Below are positions 16,774 to 25,649 of a stretch of 64,000 nucleotides of DNA, one piece after another. The translations under genes were made by a program, and so were the position numbers. The notes under the pieces were generated by a model that had not been told where the DNA came from, searched no databases, and saw nothing but the letters and a program-made list of their open reading frames with translations. Within the stretch, counting starts at the first letter, position 1. Each line of letters opens with the position of its first letter. The stretch comes from Azospirillum soli (GTDB lineage: Bacteria; Pseudomonadota; Alphaproteobacteria; Azospirillales; Azospirillaceae), in assembly GCF_017876165.1 (NCBI RefSeq), contig NZ_JAGINQ010000009.1, forward strand, positions 186,001 through 250,000, in the 5' to 3' direction.

Positions 16774-17952
16774 TCAGAAGGACTGCTTGGCGAGCTGTTC
16801 GGAGACTTGCAGGATGGGCAGGATGGTCAGGCCGAACAGCACGAGGCCCGACATGCCCAGGAAGATGACGGCGGTCCCGCGCAACACCGGCAGGGCCATG
16901 CGGACGTTCAGCAGGTAGAGGTCGCGGTGCTGAAGCGCCAGGGCGTGCAGGGTCCGCGCCACCTCCACCCGGCTCTCCGCCGCGGCCAGCGAGGCGCGGT
17001 CGGTGGCGTGGACGGAGCGCAGGGCCTCCGCCCAGTTCCGGCCCAGCACCACGGCGCGGGCGGCGCGGCGCAACTCCTCCGCCAGCATGCCCCGGTCGGC
17101 GGAATCGGCGGCGAGGTTCAGCGCCTTGTCCATCCCGACGCCGGAGCCGATGAGCAGCGACAGTTTGTGGAAGGTGATGTAGTGGCTGAGGCCCAGCGCG
17201 ATGTGGCGGTAGACCGGCAGGGCGAACAGGATGCGGTCCGCCGCCGCCGGCGCCAGTTGCCGGCCCACCGTGCCCACCGTGCCCAGCACCGCCACCAGAA
17301 GAAGGAAGGCAAACACCAGCCCGCTGGTGACGTTGGAGGCCAGCTCGACCCAGGCCACGTCCACCTCGGTCTGGGCGTTGCGGATCAGGTCCGTCTGCAT
17401 CAGCCAGGGGTTCAGCACATGGGCGGTCAGGATCATAGTGACCGCCCCCAGCAGGGCGTGCCCGACGGAGATCCACAGGCCCACGCGGAAGTCCCGCGCC
17501 GAGGACAGCATGTCGGTCTCGAAGGTGGCGGCGTTGCGCAGGGCGTCCGGCGTGCCGGCGCCGTAGCCGCCCGCCCGCACCAGCGCCACCACCGTGGCCG
17601 GAAAGTCGCCGGGCAGCCGTTCCATGGCGCCGGGCAGGTCGTCGCCGGTCTCCACCGCGTCAGCCATCCGCTCGGCCACGCGGCGGATGCGCCCCTCGAA
17701 GGAAGACGCGATGCGCCGCAGCGCCTCGGCGAGGCCGACCTTGGACTCCAGCATGGCGGCCAGTCGGATGAAGAGGATGTGCCGCTCGTTGTGGTCCAGC
17801 GTCCGGGCGAAGGTGAAGGAGGAGCGGCGGCGGACGGACAGGATGCGGCCCCGGCCGCTGAGCGCGGCGCGGGCGGCGTCGGCGTCGGCGGCGTCCACCG
17901 TCAGGCTGCGGGCCTTGCCGGCGGCGATCAGGCGGACTTCGAAGCGCGCCAT
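16774..17952 (-). CDS. GspF/PilR-like inner-membrane platform protein
   Basis: A 392-residue type II secretion F-domain protein, the cytoplasmic-membrane platform on which pilins are polymerised. It has two F domains (about 60-180 and 265-385), each with the LxxMLxsGvgl-type helix: FIRLAAMLESKVGLAEALRR and HKLSLLIGSGVGMDKAL. Membrane helices lie near 160-180, 215-240 and 365-385. The N-terminal MARFEVRLIAAGKARSLTVDA is a GspF-type start. It lies 21 bases after the secretin gene. Sequence style is closer to plasmid R64 PilR/BfpE (type IVB) than to PilC. Confidence 0.88.
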   Translation of the reverse strand: MARFEVRLIAAGKARSLTVDAADADAARAALSGRGRILSVRRRSSFTFARTLDHNERHILFIRLAAMLESKVGLAEALRRIASSFEGRIRRVAERMADAVETGDDLPGAMERLPGDFPATVVALVRAGGYGAGTPDALRNAATFETDMLSSARDFRVGLWISVGHALLGAVTMILTAHVLNPWLMQTDLIRNAQTEVDVAWVELASNVTSGLVFAFLLLVAVLGTVGTVGRQLAPAAADRILFALPVYRHIALGLSHYITFHKLSLLIGSGVGMDKALNLAADSADRGMLAEELRRAARAVVLGRNWAEALRSVHATDRASLAAAESRVEVARTLHALALQHRDLYLLNVRMALPVLRGTAVIFLGMSGLVLFGLTILPILQVSEQLAKQSF

Positions 17953-17973
17953 GGCCCCTCCCTCTTCCGCCGC

Positions 17974-19458
17974 TCAGCGGTCCTGCTCGACGAAGACCGT
18001 GACCGTCGGGCGGATGATGATGAAGAGGGCTTCGCGGGACAGTTGCTGCGCCCGGTGGGTGATGGGCGAGGTCGCCTGCTGGTTGTCGCCCTCGCGGCGG
18101 GTGGCGACGGGTTCGTTGTTGTCAAAGGTGTTGCTGTCCACCTGAAGGCCACCCAGCACCACCGTGTTGCCGGCCAGGACGCGGACGATGTCGTTCAGCG
18201 CCTGCTCCTGCGTCTGCGGCTGGGTGATGGTGCCGACCTGATTGCCGGCGGACAGCTGGACGAACCGGATCAGGCTGTTGACCAGCACGTTCAGGTCGGC
18301 GGTCACGATGCGGGTGTCGGCGTCGTAGAAGGGGGTCAGCTTGATGGTCAGGCCGGTCTTGACCGTGGAGGTCTGGGCCGACCCCAGCAGGCCGGGGCTG
18401 AGCGTGCCGGCCGCGCCGATGGTGTTGACGCCGACGCCGCTGACGTAGGGGACCTCCTGCCCGCTGCGCAGGGTCACCTGGGCGCCGGACAGGGTGTGGA
18501 CCTCGACGTTCTGCTTGGTGTCGGTATTGCCGAAGCGGGACAGGAAGTCGATGGCGCCAGCCACGTTGAAGACGCCGTTGATGCCCAGAATTTGGCCGGT
18601 CGGCGACACCGCGAAGGACACCGGGTCGGTCGCGGTGGACAGCCCCGTCTGGACGCCGTTGGTGGTCGTCGTTCCGGTCGTCCCGGTCGTGGTCGTCGTC
18701 GTGCTGCTGTTCCGGCTGTTGAACTGGAGGACCAGCTTGGACCAGTCGAAGCCGCTCGCCGACTGGTCGGTCAGGCCCAGCGTCACCACGGCCAACTGGA
18801 CCTTCACCATCGCCATGTTGCGGTGGATGCGGTCGATGTAGGGCCGGATCACCTCGGTGTAGAGGCTGGGCGGGGCGGAGAAGACGATCTGCCCGCCGCG
18901 CAGGGACGGGGTGATGTCGCCGGCCCCCATGCTCTTCAGGTCGGCGGAGACCGACTGGATCACATCGGCGATCTGCGGAACCGTGAAGGCGTAGCGGTCG
19001 CGGTCGGTCAGGAACAGGGTGCCGTCCTGCCACCAGGAGACGATGCCCATGCCGCCCTGAAGCACGCTGGTCAGTTCGCTGAGCGTGCCGGTGAAGGAGC
19101 GAAAGGGCAGCGCGCGGGCCAGCATTTCCGAATCGCTCGACTGCTCGAACCGGGTCGCGACGCGGACGCCGGTGAAGCTCAGCATCGTGACGAGGCGGTC
19201 GAGGGTGTTCTCCCCCGCCGGGTAGCTGACCGAGATGCGCCGGGCGGCAACGGACGGCGGCAGCGCCTCGCGCACCGAATGCACCACCAGCATGCCGCGC
19301 CCGACCGGAACGTGGGTGACGGCCGGCGCCCCCTCCAGTTCCATGCGGTTCTGCGAGTCGCGGACCACATCGTCGCGCGGCGGCAGGTTGCCGGCGGGCG
19401 GCAGGCTGCAGGCGGCAAGGAGCGTGGTCAGCAGAAGGGTGGAAACTAACGACCGCAA
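17974..19458 (-). CDS. PilN-like type IVB pilus secretin lipoprotein
   Basis: A 494-residue outer-membrane secretin. A lipoprotein signal ends in LLAAC (Cys about residue 17). The N0/STN-type domain is at about 60-170 (ISVSYPAGENTLDRLVTMLS), followed by an N1-like region, and the secretin barrel shows EVPYVSGVGVNTI, VKTGLTIKLTPFYD and VVLGGLQ. A Thr-only/Gly linker of about 20 residues interrupts the barrel near residue 250. The TTG at 19458 is preferred: GGAGGAG lies upstream and it gives a proper signal peptide, while longer in-frame extensions are the shadow of the upstream gene. Start and upstream stop overlap by 13 bases, indicating coupling. Best match by memory: R64 PilN/BfpB. Confidence 0.87.
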   Translation of the reverse strand: MRSLVSTLLLTTLLAACSLPPAGNLPPRDDVVRDSQNRMELEGAPAVTHVPVGRGMLVVHSVREALPPSVAARRISVSYPAGENTLDRLVTMLSFTGVRVATRFEQSSDSEMLARALPFRSFTGTLSELTSVLQGGMGIVSWWQDGTLFLTDRDRYAFTVPQIADVIQSVSADLKSMGAGDITPSLRGGQIVFSAPPSLYTEVIRPYIDRIHRNMAMVKVQLAVVTLGLTDQSASGFDWSKLVLQFNSRNSSTTTTTTGTTGTTTTNGVQTGLSTATDPVSFAVSPTGQILGINGVFNVAGAIDFLSRFGNTDTKQNVEVHTLSGAQVTLRSGQEVPYVSGVGVNTIGAAGTLSPGLLGSAQTSTVKTGLTIKLTPFYDADTRIVTADLNVLVNSLIRFVQLSAGNQVGTITQPQTQEQALNDIVRVLAGNTVVLGGLQVDSNTFDNNEPVATRREGDNQQATSPITHRAQQLSREALFIIIRPTVTVFVEQDR

Positions 19459-19979
19459 GCGCCGGCTCCTCCGGACGAGGACGGGAAGGCGCGCGGATCG
19501 ACCAGGAAGGGGGAGCCGGCGCGATCCTGGAAAAAGGCCTTGCCGTCCAGGCAGCCGATGAACACCGCGCCGGCCGGAACCACGTCGGAACCGCCGCCGG
19601 CCGATGCCACGTTGGGCAACGGCGGCAGGCCCGGCAGACCCGGCGGCAGGCTGGTGTTGGCGGACGCGGCGGGAGCCGCGCCCTTGCGGGCGACGGCATC
19701 CTGGATGGGTTTCGGGATTCCGGCGCCGTCCCTGCCGTTCAGTGCGTCCACCACGGCCTTGATCAGCCGATCCTCGGCGGCCGAGACGGCCTTTTCGATG
19801 CGCTTTTGCAGGCGGAATTCGATGTCGTCGGCGCGCTCGGACGGGGCGAGGAAGGGGTTCGGTTCGATGGCCAATGCCGGGAGAGGGACAAAGGCGGACG
19901 CGGGCGCGAGAAGGAAGGCCGCAAACGCGATGCCGCGCCACGCCCCCTGCCCCATCAGCCTTGTCCTGGAATGGATCAT
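19446..19979 (-). CDS. Secreted accessory protein of the pilus locus
   Basis: A 177-residue protein (169 if the ATG at 19955, which has AAGG upstream, is used). A signal peptide ends about ...PLPALA. A helical charged stretch (RADDIEFRLQKRIEKAVSAA), a Gly/Pro-rich linker and a C-terminal FIGCLDGKAFFQDRAGSPFL follow, resembling the short C-terminal domain of conjugation/pilus assembly periplasmic proteins (TraV/PilP-like). It precedes the secretin with a 13-base overlap, so it may act as its periplasmic partner. The function is inferred from context. Confidence 0.75.
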   Translation of the reverse strand: MIHSRTRLMGQGAWRGIAFAAFLLAPASAFVPLPALAIEPNPFLAPSERADDIEFRLQKRIEKAVSAAEDRLIKAVVDALNGRDGAGIPKPIQDAVARKGAAPAASANTSLPPGLPGLPPLPNVASAGGGSDVVPAGAVFIGCLDGKAFFQDRAGSPFLVDPRAFPSSSGGAGACGR

Positions 19980-20109
19980 TCCCGCCGCCGTACGAACCCG
20001 TCTCGCGTTCAGCTACACCCCAAATGGGTTAACCAATCGTAGCTATACGCCGCAGAACGCCGCTCCGCCAGCATGAGGTGACGGGAATGACCCAGCCACA
20101 AGCCTCTGA

Positions 20110-20934
20110 TCAGTGCGAGAGCAGCAGCGGCACCGGGCAGGTGCGCAGCACGTGGCGGGTACCGCCGCCCCGGTGCAGGAACGGGAAGCCGTAATGGCCG
20201 TGCGCCCCCATCACCAGCAGGTCGGCGCCGGCGTCCATGGTGCGGGCGAGCAGCGCGTCCATGGCGCCGATGTCGGACACCGTGAAGTGCGTCTGTTCGG
20301 CCTTCACGCCATGCAGCGCCAGATGCTCCTGCACGCCGACACGGGGAGGTTCGGTCGGAGCGCCGGACGATGCCTGGGTCAGGACGGTGATGACCGTCAC
20401 CTCGCTGGCGGCCTGGAGCAGCGGCATGGCATCGGCCAGCGCGCGGGCGGCCTCGCGCTCGGCGTTCCAGGCGACGGCGACGCGCTTGCCGATCACCGGG
20501 AACTGGCCGGCGTAGGGAAGCACCAGCACCGGGCGCCCGGAATTGAGGACGACCTGCTCGTTCATTTCCTCAGGGGCCACGCCGTCGCCGCTGCTGCGGT
20601 CGTACTGGCCGAGGACCGTAAGGTCGGCGAATCGGGACCAGATGATGGTCTCACGGATGACGTGGTTGTACTCGCCATGCGCCAGCGCGTGCCACTGGCC
20701 CTGGAGGCCGGCGGCCTGGAGCTTGCCCTGGAACAGCGCCTCGCTGCGCGCCGAGGCTTCCGCGAGGTGGTCGCTGGAGCGGCGGGCAATGACGCTGGTG
20801 GCGTTGCGGTCAGGCTGCGCGAAAAGGCCGCGCACGAAAGCCCCGTGCTGCTTGGCGAGCGCCAGCGCCGCATCCAGCCGCGTTTCCACATGGGGGCTGG
20901 AGTCGAGGTGCACGAGGATGTGCTTGAGAGACAT
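20110..20934 (-). CDS. Universal stress protein, tandem Usp domains
   Basis: A 274-residue UspA-family protein with two domains. The first starts MSLKHILVHLDSSPHVETR; the second contains VAVAWNAEREAARALADAM and the ATP-loop-like segment VMGAHGHYG with GGGTRHVLRTCPVPLLL. The first domain lacks a clear G-x2-G-x9-G loop and is probably degenerate. Usp proteins are stress- and low-oxygen-induced nucleotide-binding proteins. The start ATG at 20934 follows GGGAGGAG. It sits between the two pilus blocks and next to repeat copy B. Confidence 0.9.
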   Translation of the reverse strand: MSLKHILVHLDSSPHVETRLDAALALAKQHGAFVRGLFAQPDRNATSVIARRSSDHLAEASARSEALFQGKLQAAGLQGQWHALAHGEYNHVIRETIIWSRFADLTVLGQYDRSSGDGVAPEEMNEQVVLNSGRPVLVLPYAGQFPVIGKRVAVAWNAEREAARALADAMPLLQAASEVTVITVLTQASSGAPTEPPRVGVQEHLALHGVKAEQTHFTVSDIGAMDALLARTMDAGADLLVMGAHGHYGFPFLHRGGGTRHVLRTCPVPLLLSH

Positions 20935-21030
20935 GGAAAAGCTCCTCCCGTTCTTTTTGTTCCCTGCGGCGATTGTCCAACGATGCCGTCCCGGATTCCA
21001 GCGGGAAAACCGCCGCGAGCGTCCGGTTCG

Positions 21031-21245
21031 GCCGTTATGCGCAGAGCACATAACGGCCGTTGTGCATCATTGTGCAGTTTTTGAGGGGGCTGGACTCTGC
21101 ACAATGGGCGAAATCGGCACTTCTCTGTGTTGCTGCAACGCTTTACGAGCCATTGTTCGTAGGCTTTCGTTGTGCAGCGGCGCACAACGATTCGCGTACA
21201 GACTAATGACGAGCCATGCGTATCGGGTATTAACCAGCGCAACAT
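21031..21245 (+). repeat. Multi-hairpin intergenic element, copy B
   Basis: Upstream of usp. Three dyads are visible: GCCGTTATG (21031-21039) with CATAACGGC (21049-21057); CATTGTGCAG (21068-21077) with CTGCACAATG (21097-21106); TCGTTGTGC (21167-21175) with GCACAACGA (21182-21190). The last two match the two hairpins of copy A in order and orientation (copy A on the other strand), while loops and spacers have diverged. A protein-like frame shared by both copies is interrupted by a stop here. Edges are estimated. Confidence 0.7.
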
Positions 21246-21343
21246 GTCATTGGCCAATGCTGCATTGGCTGACAGGCGCACCTCGCCCAATTGTGTTAGG
21301 AATTGTAGCCCACGCGAAAAGATTGAGCAACGATGAAGGGGCT

Positions 21344-21462
21344 CACCACAAAGGCACAAAGGACACAAAGAAGATCACAAAGGGCTTCCGGCGTTCCGCA
21401 GGGCGCGTCCGCCGAAAGGCGCTTCTTTGTGAAAATCTTTGTGTCTTCGTGTCTTTGTGGTG
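21344..21462. repeat. ACAAAG-type long inverted repeat
   Basis: An imperfect 38-39-bp inverted repeat. The left arm (21344-21382) begins CACCACAAAGGCACAAAGGA; the right arm (21425-21462) ends GTGTCTTTGTGGTG. The 42-base centre has its own GC-rich dyad. Repeats built of ACAAAG units occur between genes in many bacteria; transcription would give a long hairpin. Confidence 0.65.
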
Positions 21463-21513
21463 AATCCTCGTCACCACCACGATTTGCCGGCCTTCGGCCG
21501 TCCCCTCACCCCA

Positions 21514-21539
21514 CCCCCTCTCCCACAGGGGGAGAGGGG
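21514..21539. terminator. C-rich palindrome after the substrate-binding-protein gene
   Basis: CCCCTCTCCC and GGGGGAGAGGGG around ACA, 15 bases beyond the stop of the minus-strand gene at 21554. It belongs to the dispersed family also seen at 4494, 47921 and 50212. Confidence 0.55.
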
Positions 21540-21553
21540 CTAAAGAGAAAAAA

Positions 21554-22777
21554 TTACTTCTTGACCAGCGGGCACTGGCTTTCGGCGATGGGGAGGAAGG
21601 CCTCCTCGGCCGGGATGGTGCGGACGATCTTGTAATAGTCCCACGGACCCTTCGATTCCTGCGGGGTCTTCACCTGGGCCAGATACATATCGTGCACCAT
21701 GCGGCCATCCTCGCGGATGCGGCCGTTGCGGGCAAAGAAGTCCTCGACCTTCGTCTCCTTCATCTTGGCGACCACCTTGTCGGTGTCGTCGGTGCCCGTG
21801 GCATCGACCGCCTTGAAGTAGTGCATCAGCGAGGAATAGACGCCGGCCTGGACCATGCTGGGCATCTTGCCGGTCTTGGCGTGGAAGCGCTTCGACCACT
21901 CGCGGGTCTTCTCGTCCATGTCCCAATAGAAGCCGGTGGTCAGGTTCAGGCCCTTGGCCGTCTCAAGACCCAGCGAGTGAATGTCGGTGATGAAGACCAG
22001 CAGGCCGGCGAGCTTCTGGCCACCCTGGACGATGCCGAACTCGTTGGCGGCCTTGATGGCGTTGATGGTGTCGGCGCCAGCGTTGGCGAGGCCGATCACC
22101 TCCGCCTTCGAGGACTGGGCCTGGAGCAGGAAGGACGAGAAATCGCTGGCCGGGAACGGGTGCTTGACCGCACCCAGGACCTTGCCGCCCGACGACTTCA
22201 CGACCTTGCTGACGTCGTCCTGGAGGTTCTGGCCGAAGGCGTAGTCGGCGGTCAGGAAGTACCAGCTCTTGCCGCCCTCCTCCACCATGGCGCGGCCGGT
22301 GCCGATGGCCATGGCGTAGGTGTCGTAGGTCCAGTGGATGCCGCCCTTGAAGCAATCCTGGTTGGTGATTCGCGACGAGGCGGTGCCGGAGATCAGGGTA
22401 ATCTTGTTGTTGGCCTTGGCGATCTCGTTCACAGCCAGCGCCACGGAGGTCGTGACCAGTTCCGCAAAGACGTCCACCTTTTCGACGTCCACCCATTCGC
22501 GCGCCTTGTTGGCGGAGATGTCGGCCTTGTTTTGGTGGTCGGCGGTCAGCAGCACGATGGGCTTGCCGGCGGCCTTGCCACCGAAATCCTCAATCGCCAT
22601 CTGCGCGGCGGCGACCGCGCCGGCACCGGCGAGATCGGAATAGGTGCCGGACATGTCGGTCAGCAGGCCGATCTTCACCGCGTCGTTGGAAACCTGGGCC
22701 TGCGCGGTCCCAGCAGCCATGCCGGCGGCCAGAGTGCAGGCGGCGACGCCGCAGGCGAGCGACTTCAGAAGACGCAT
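21554..22777 (-). CDS. ABC transporter substrate-binding protein (branched-chain amino acid type)
   Basis: A 407-residue periplasmic-binding protein of the LivK/Peripla_BP_6 family. The signal peptide ends near GTAQA (residue 27). The mature part begins VKIGLLTDMSGTYSDLAGAG, the typical family opening, followed by ADISANKAREWVDVEKVDVF and the second-lobe YAFGQNLQDD region. It would bind an amino acid, amide or small acid for uptake or sensing. No permease or ATPase genes adjoin it, so it is an orphan; such orphans often borrow a transporter or serve chemotaxis. AGAGGAAACG precedes the ATG. Confidence 0.9.
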   Translation of the reverse strand: MRLLKSLACGVAACTLAAGMAAGTAQAQVSNDAVKIGLLTDMSGTYSDLAGAGAVAAAQMAIEDFGGKAAGKPIVLLTADHQNKADISANKAREWVDVEKVDVFAELVTTSVALAVNEIAKANNKITLISGTASSRITNQDCFKGGIHWTYDTYAMAIGTGRAMVEEGGKSWYFLTADYAFGQNLQDDVSKVVKSSGGKVLGAVKHPFPASDFSSFLLQAQSSKAEVIGLANAGADTINAIKAANEFGIVQGGQKLAGLLVFITDIHSLGLETAKGLNLTTGFYWDMDEKTREWSKRFHAKTGKMPSMVQAGVYSSLMHYFKAVDATGTDDTDKVVAKMKETKVEDFFARNGRIREDGRMVHDMYLAQVKTPQESKGPWDYYKIVRTIPAEEAFLPIAESQCPLVKK

Positions 22778-23336
22778 CGGATCGTTTCCTCTTTGATTTA
22801 TAATGGTTTTTTGTGCCGATTTGGGGGTCGGTCAATCAGCATTGCAAAATACTCGTCCATAGGACAGCCAAATGCAACAGCGGCTATTTGTCGCGCAGGA
22901 CAGCGCCAACAAGCGCTTGCCTTTCCATTGCATTGCATTTGCGTGCAGGGCGATCAAGACACCGCCACCTATCGGGGCCTGGAGCGGCACCGTCACGCGC
23001 CGCTTCGTCGGCCTCCCCTTCCCAACGATCCATCTTTGATTGCGCTCGCCGCGACCGGTTCGCCCCACCAGGGGCCGCTTTTAACGGGCTGAGGCGCACT
23101 GCGACAAACCGTCACGCTGTGATGGGCGGCACAGCCCAACCCAAAGACGTGAATTCATACTCCGTTAAAGATTTTACGGATTCATCGATACTCAAGCATA
23201 GCCGAATTTTGACATCTCGTATGTGAACAGTTCCAGAAAAGAGACAATTCCGAAAACCAGATACAGCTTTGTCAATTTTCGAGTGACTGCGCCCTCACCG
23301 CGCCAGCCCGACGGAAAGAAGTAGAAAGGGAAAACG
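22778..23336. other. 559-bp divergent intergenic region upstream of the pilin
   Basis: The half nearest the pilin (about 23140-23300) is clearly AT-richer than the surroundings. It holds TTGACA at 23209-23214 without a good -10 at 16-18 bases, and the small dyad CCGT...ACGG near 23162. No coding frame of normal composition was recognised. The region probably carries the promoters of the binding protein and of the pilin operon. Confidence 0.4.
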
Positions 23337-23987
23337 ATGTACAATCTTATCGTTGTTATTATTGCCGTCGCGCTAACGGCGGTGATGGGTGCGGCCGGCG
23401 TGTTCTATGGCGGCTCCGCCTTCACCAGCGCCGGCCCGAAGGCCGCGGCCATCGGCGTGATCCAGAACATGGCGCAGATGCAGGGCGCCTGGATGCTGTA
23501 CACCAGCAACGGCAACACGACCAGCACCACGGTCCCGACCATGACGGCGACCGGTCTCTCGACGGACTTGATCTCGGGTGGCTACCTCGCCGCGGTGCCC
23601 ACGGCACCGACCATCGCCACCACCTTCGGCGCCACCGGTACGGCCGCTTATCAGCTGGATCTGACGTCCTCCCCCGGCCCGGGCATCTTCATCGTGCTGA
23701 ACTCGACCTCCGGTTCCCAATGCCTGGAAATCGCCAAGGCGGGCGGCATGGTTTCCCCCACCGGCAACCTGGCCGCGCCGGGCGTGACCGGCGTGCCCAA
23801 CCTGTCCACGTCGGTCATTTCGAACGCGACGCTCAACACCGCTCTGACCGGCTTCAAGTTCGGCTGCGTCGGCCTCGGCACGAACCCGACCGGCCTGTCC
23901 CTGGGCAGCGGCGCGGGCATCGCTTTCCTCGCCGGTGACGGCCTGGCGGGTGGCGTGCAGAAGTACTTGGTCTATTACAAGCAGTAA
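23337..23987 (+). CDS. Pilin-like major subunit without leader peptide
   Basis: A 216-residue pilin-like protein. It opens directly with the hydrophobic helix MYNLIVVIIAVALTAVMGAA, then a helical spine (PKAAAIGVIQNMAQMQGAWM), a Thr/Ser/Gly-rich globular domain, and two Cys (SQCLEIAK, KFGCVGLG) that could form the type IVB pilin disulfide. An in-frame TAG lies at 23322-23324 with no start codon in between, so no charged prepilin leader and no Gly cleavage site can be encoded. AAAGGG gives the ribosome site. It is the first gene of the plus-strand pilus block, 165 bases before the adhesin-like gene. Confidence 0.8.
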   Translation: MYNLIVVIIAVALTAVMGAAGVFYGGSAFTSAGPKAAAIGVIQNMAQMQGAWMLYTSNGNTTSTTVPTMTATGLSTDLISGGYLAAVPTAPTIATTFGATGTAAYQLDLTSSPGPGIFIVLNSTSGSQCLEIAKAGGMVSPTGNLAAPGVTGVPNLSTSVISNATLNTALTGFKFGCVGLGTNPTGLSLGSGAGIAFLAGDGLAGGVQKYLVYYKQ

Positions 23988-24152
23988 CGATCTGAGTGGG
24001 TGGGCGCCAAGCTTCGGCGGTCCGCCCACCTCGTGGAATGCCCCCGTGGAATACCAAGGACCGGCTGATTTCGGCCGGTCCTTTCTTTTTTCCGGCACGG
24101 CGGGTTTGATCCCGGATAGACTGGACGACGCGCGCAGCCTCCGCAACGCATC

Positions 24153-25649
24153 ATGGTCTCGTTTCTTCTCATCACCATCATGGCCATCTCGCTCGTCGCG
24201 ACGACGGGCTACACGGCGTTCACGCTCGTCCAGTCGTCCGACAAGGTGGCGCAGGCGCAGCGCAGCGCTGGGCAGATGCACAAGCTCGCGGCGCTGGTGG
24301 AGGCGAACCTGCGCACGCTGAAGAACGACGGCGTGCTCTACCCGCCAGCGCCAAAGGAAAACGCCGACGGCAGCATGGAACTGCCGGCCTGGCTGGTGCC
24401 GGGGATGCGGACGCCGTGGGGGGCTGCCTACGGTTACTGCGTGTTCGCCCCGGCCGAGGATGCGGTGGCCGAACGGATCGTCACCGCCGCCTGGCCGCAG
24501 GAAGGAGCGGCCGGAGCGCGGGCCTACGCCATTGCGGCCCCGGCCGCGCCGCCAGAGGTCGCCAGGGCCGGGGTGCTGGCCGCCGTGCTGGCCCCGTCCA
24601 TCGGATCGGACAAGCTGCCGTCCTGCGCGTCCCTGACCATGAAAGACGGATTGCTGTCGGTGCCCGGCGGATCGGTCGTTGCGGTGACGCGCGGCGCGTC
24701 CGCCGACCTCGCCGCCATCGCGGCGGCGGCCACGGTGCGCCGCCACGTCGCGCCGGAAGCCATGGGCGACGGCAGCGGGACGACACCGGCCAACGCCATG
24801 ACCCTGACGGCGGCGCTGGGGCTGTGGCAGGCGACCCAGCCGGCGACGATGGTGCTGCGCATGGTTCCGGGACGGCACGAGGTGCCGGCTGCGCTGCTCG
24901 ACCAGTTGGCCGCCGGAATGGGCGCCGGGCGGGCGGCGCGGGTGGTGTTGCAGGGCGAAGGGCCGGGTGTCGTCGTCGGGTCGAACGCGGCGGGGGCGAG
25001 CTTCCGCCTGCCGAACGATGTGCGGGTGGAGAATGTCGGGTTCGAGACGGCGGTCGAGGCCATGCCGGGAACGCGGGTCACCTTCGTCGGCAGCAACGCC
25101 ATCGCGGTGAACGGCGGGCCGGCGCTGAAGGTCTCCCACGCGCATCTGGACGTGACGGGCAGCCTGACCCTGGCGTCCGGGTCGGGGGACGGCGTGCAGG
25201 TGGCCGGGGGCGAGGCGCTGTTCCGGGATGCGGACGTGGTCGCCTCGGTCGGGACGGGGCGCGCGGCGCTGGTCTCCTCTCTCGGGGCGGCGGTAACCTT
25301 CGCGGCAGAGAAGAAGCGCCCAAGGCTGCATGTGCGTGGGCGCGGCGGCGTGCCGCTGGCGGCGATCCGGTCGGGCGGCGGGCAGACAATCCTCGACCGG
25401 ACCGACGTGGCGACGGACGGCGACACCCAGTTCGCCGTGGTGCTGGAAAACGGCGCCCTGGAGCTGAGCGCCACGGCGCTGGGCACCCCGGCGGCGCGGC
25501 CGAAGGCGGCGGGCGTGCTGGACCTCGGCGGCGCGCGGGTGGCGGCGGACGCCAACACGCAGGTGACGGTGGCGCCGGGTGCCAAGTGCGGCCATGGCGA
25601 GCTGTTCACCCAGCGGATCGTCCGCGCGAACTGGGGCTGCCGGCAATGA
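24153..25649 (+). CDS. Pilin-like N-terminus fused to a beta-helix: putative pilus tip/adhesin (PilV-like)
   Basis: A 498-residue protein. Residues 1-25 (MVSFLLITIMAISLVATTGY) are a pilin-type hydrophobic helix starting at the first codon; an in-frame TAG at 24117-24119 rules out an upstream leader. A spine helix (about 30-60) and a small domain with YGYCVFAP follow. From about 210 to 480 there is a repetitive beta-strand pattern rich in Val, Gly and Asp (VRVENVGFETAVEA, LDVTGSLTLASGSGDGVQVA), typical of right-handed beta-helices. R64 PilV similarly combines a pilin start with a tip adhesin. The stop overlaps the ATPase start (ATGA, 25646-25649). Confidence 0.75.
   Translation: MVSFLLITIMAISLVATTGYTAFTLVQSSDKVAQAQRSAGQMHKLAALVEANLRTLKNDGVLYPPAPKENADGSMELPAWLVPGMRTPWGAAYGYCVFAPAEDAVAERIVTAAWPQEGAAGARAYAIAAPAAPPEVARAGVLAAVLAPSIGSDKLPSCASLTMKDGLLSVPGGSVVAVTRGASADLAAIAAAATVRRHVAPEAMGDGSGTTPANAMTLTAALGLWQATQPATMVLRMVPGRHEVPAALLDQLAAGMGAGRAARVVLQGEGPGVVVGSNAAGASFRLPNDVRVENVGFETAVEAMPGTRVTFVGSNAIAVNGGPALKVSHAHLDVTGSLTLASGSGDGVQVAGGEALFRDADVVASVGTGRAALVSSLGAAVTFAAEKKRPRLHVRGRGGVPLAAIRSGGGQTILDRTDVATDGDTQFAVVLENGALELSATALGTPAARPKAAGVLDLGGARVAADANTQVTVAPGAKCGHGELFTQRIVRANWGCRQ

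Noticed and set aside
19459..19941. Upstream extension of the secretin frame
   Set aside because: It is the out-of-frame shadow of the overlapping secreted protein gene; the TTG at 19458 gives a proper lipoprotein signal.
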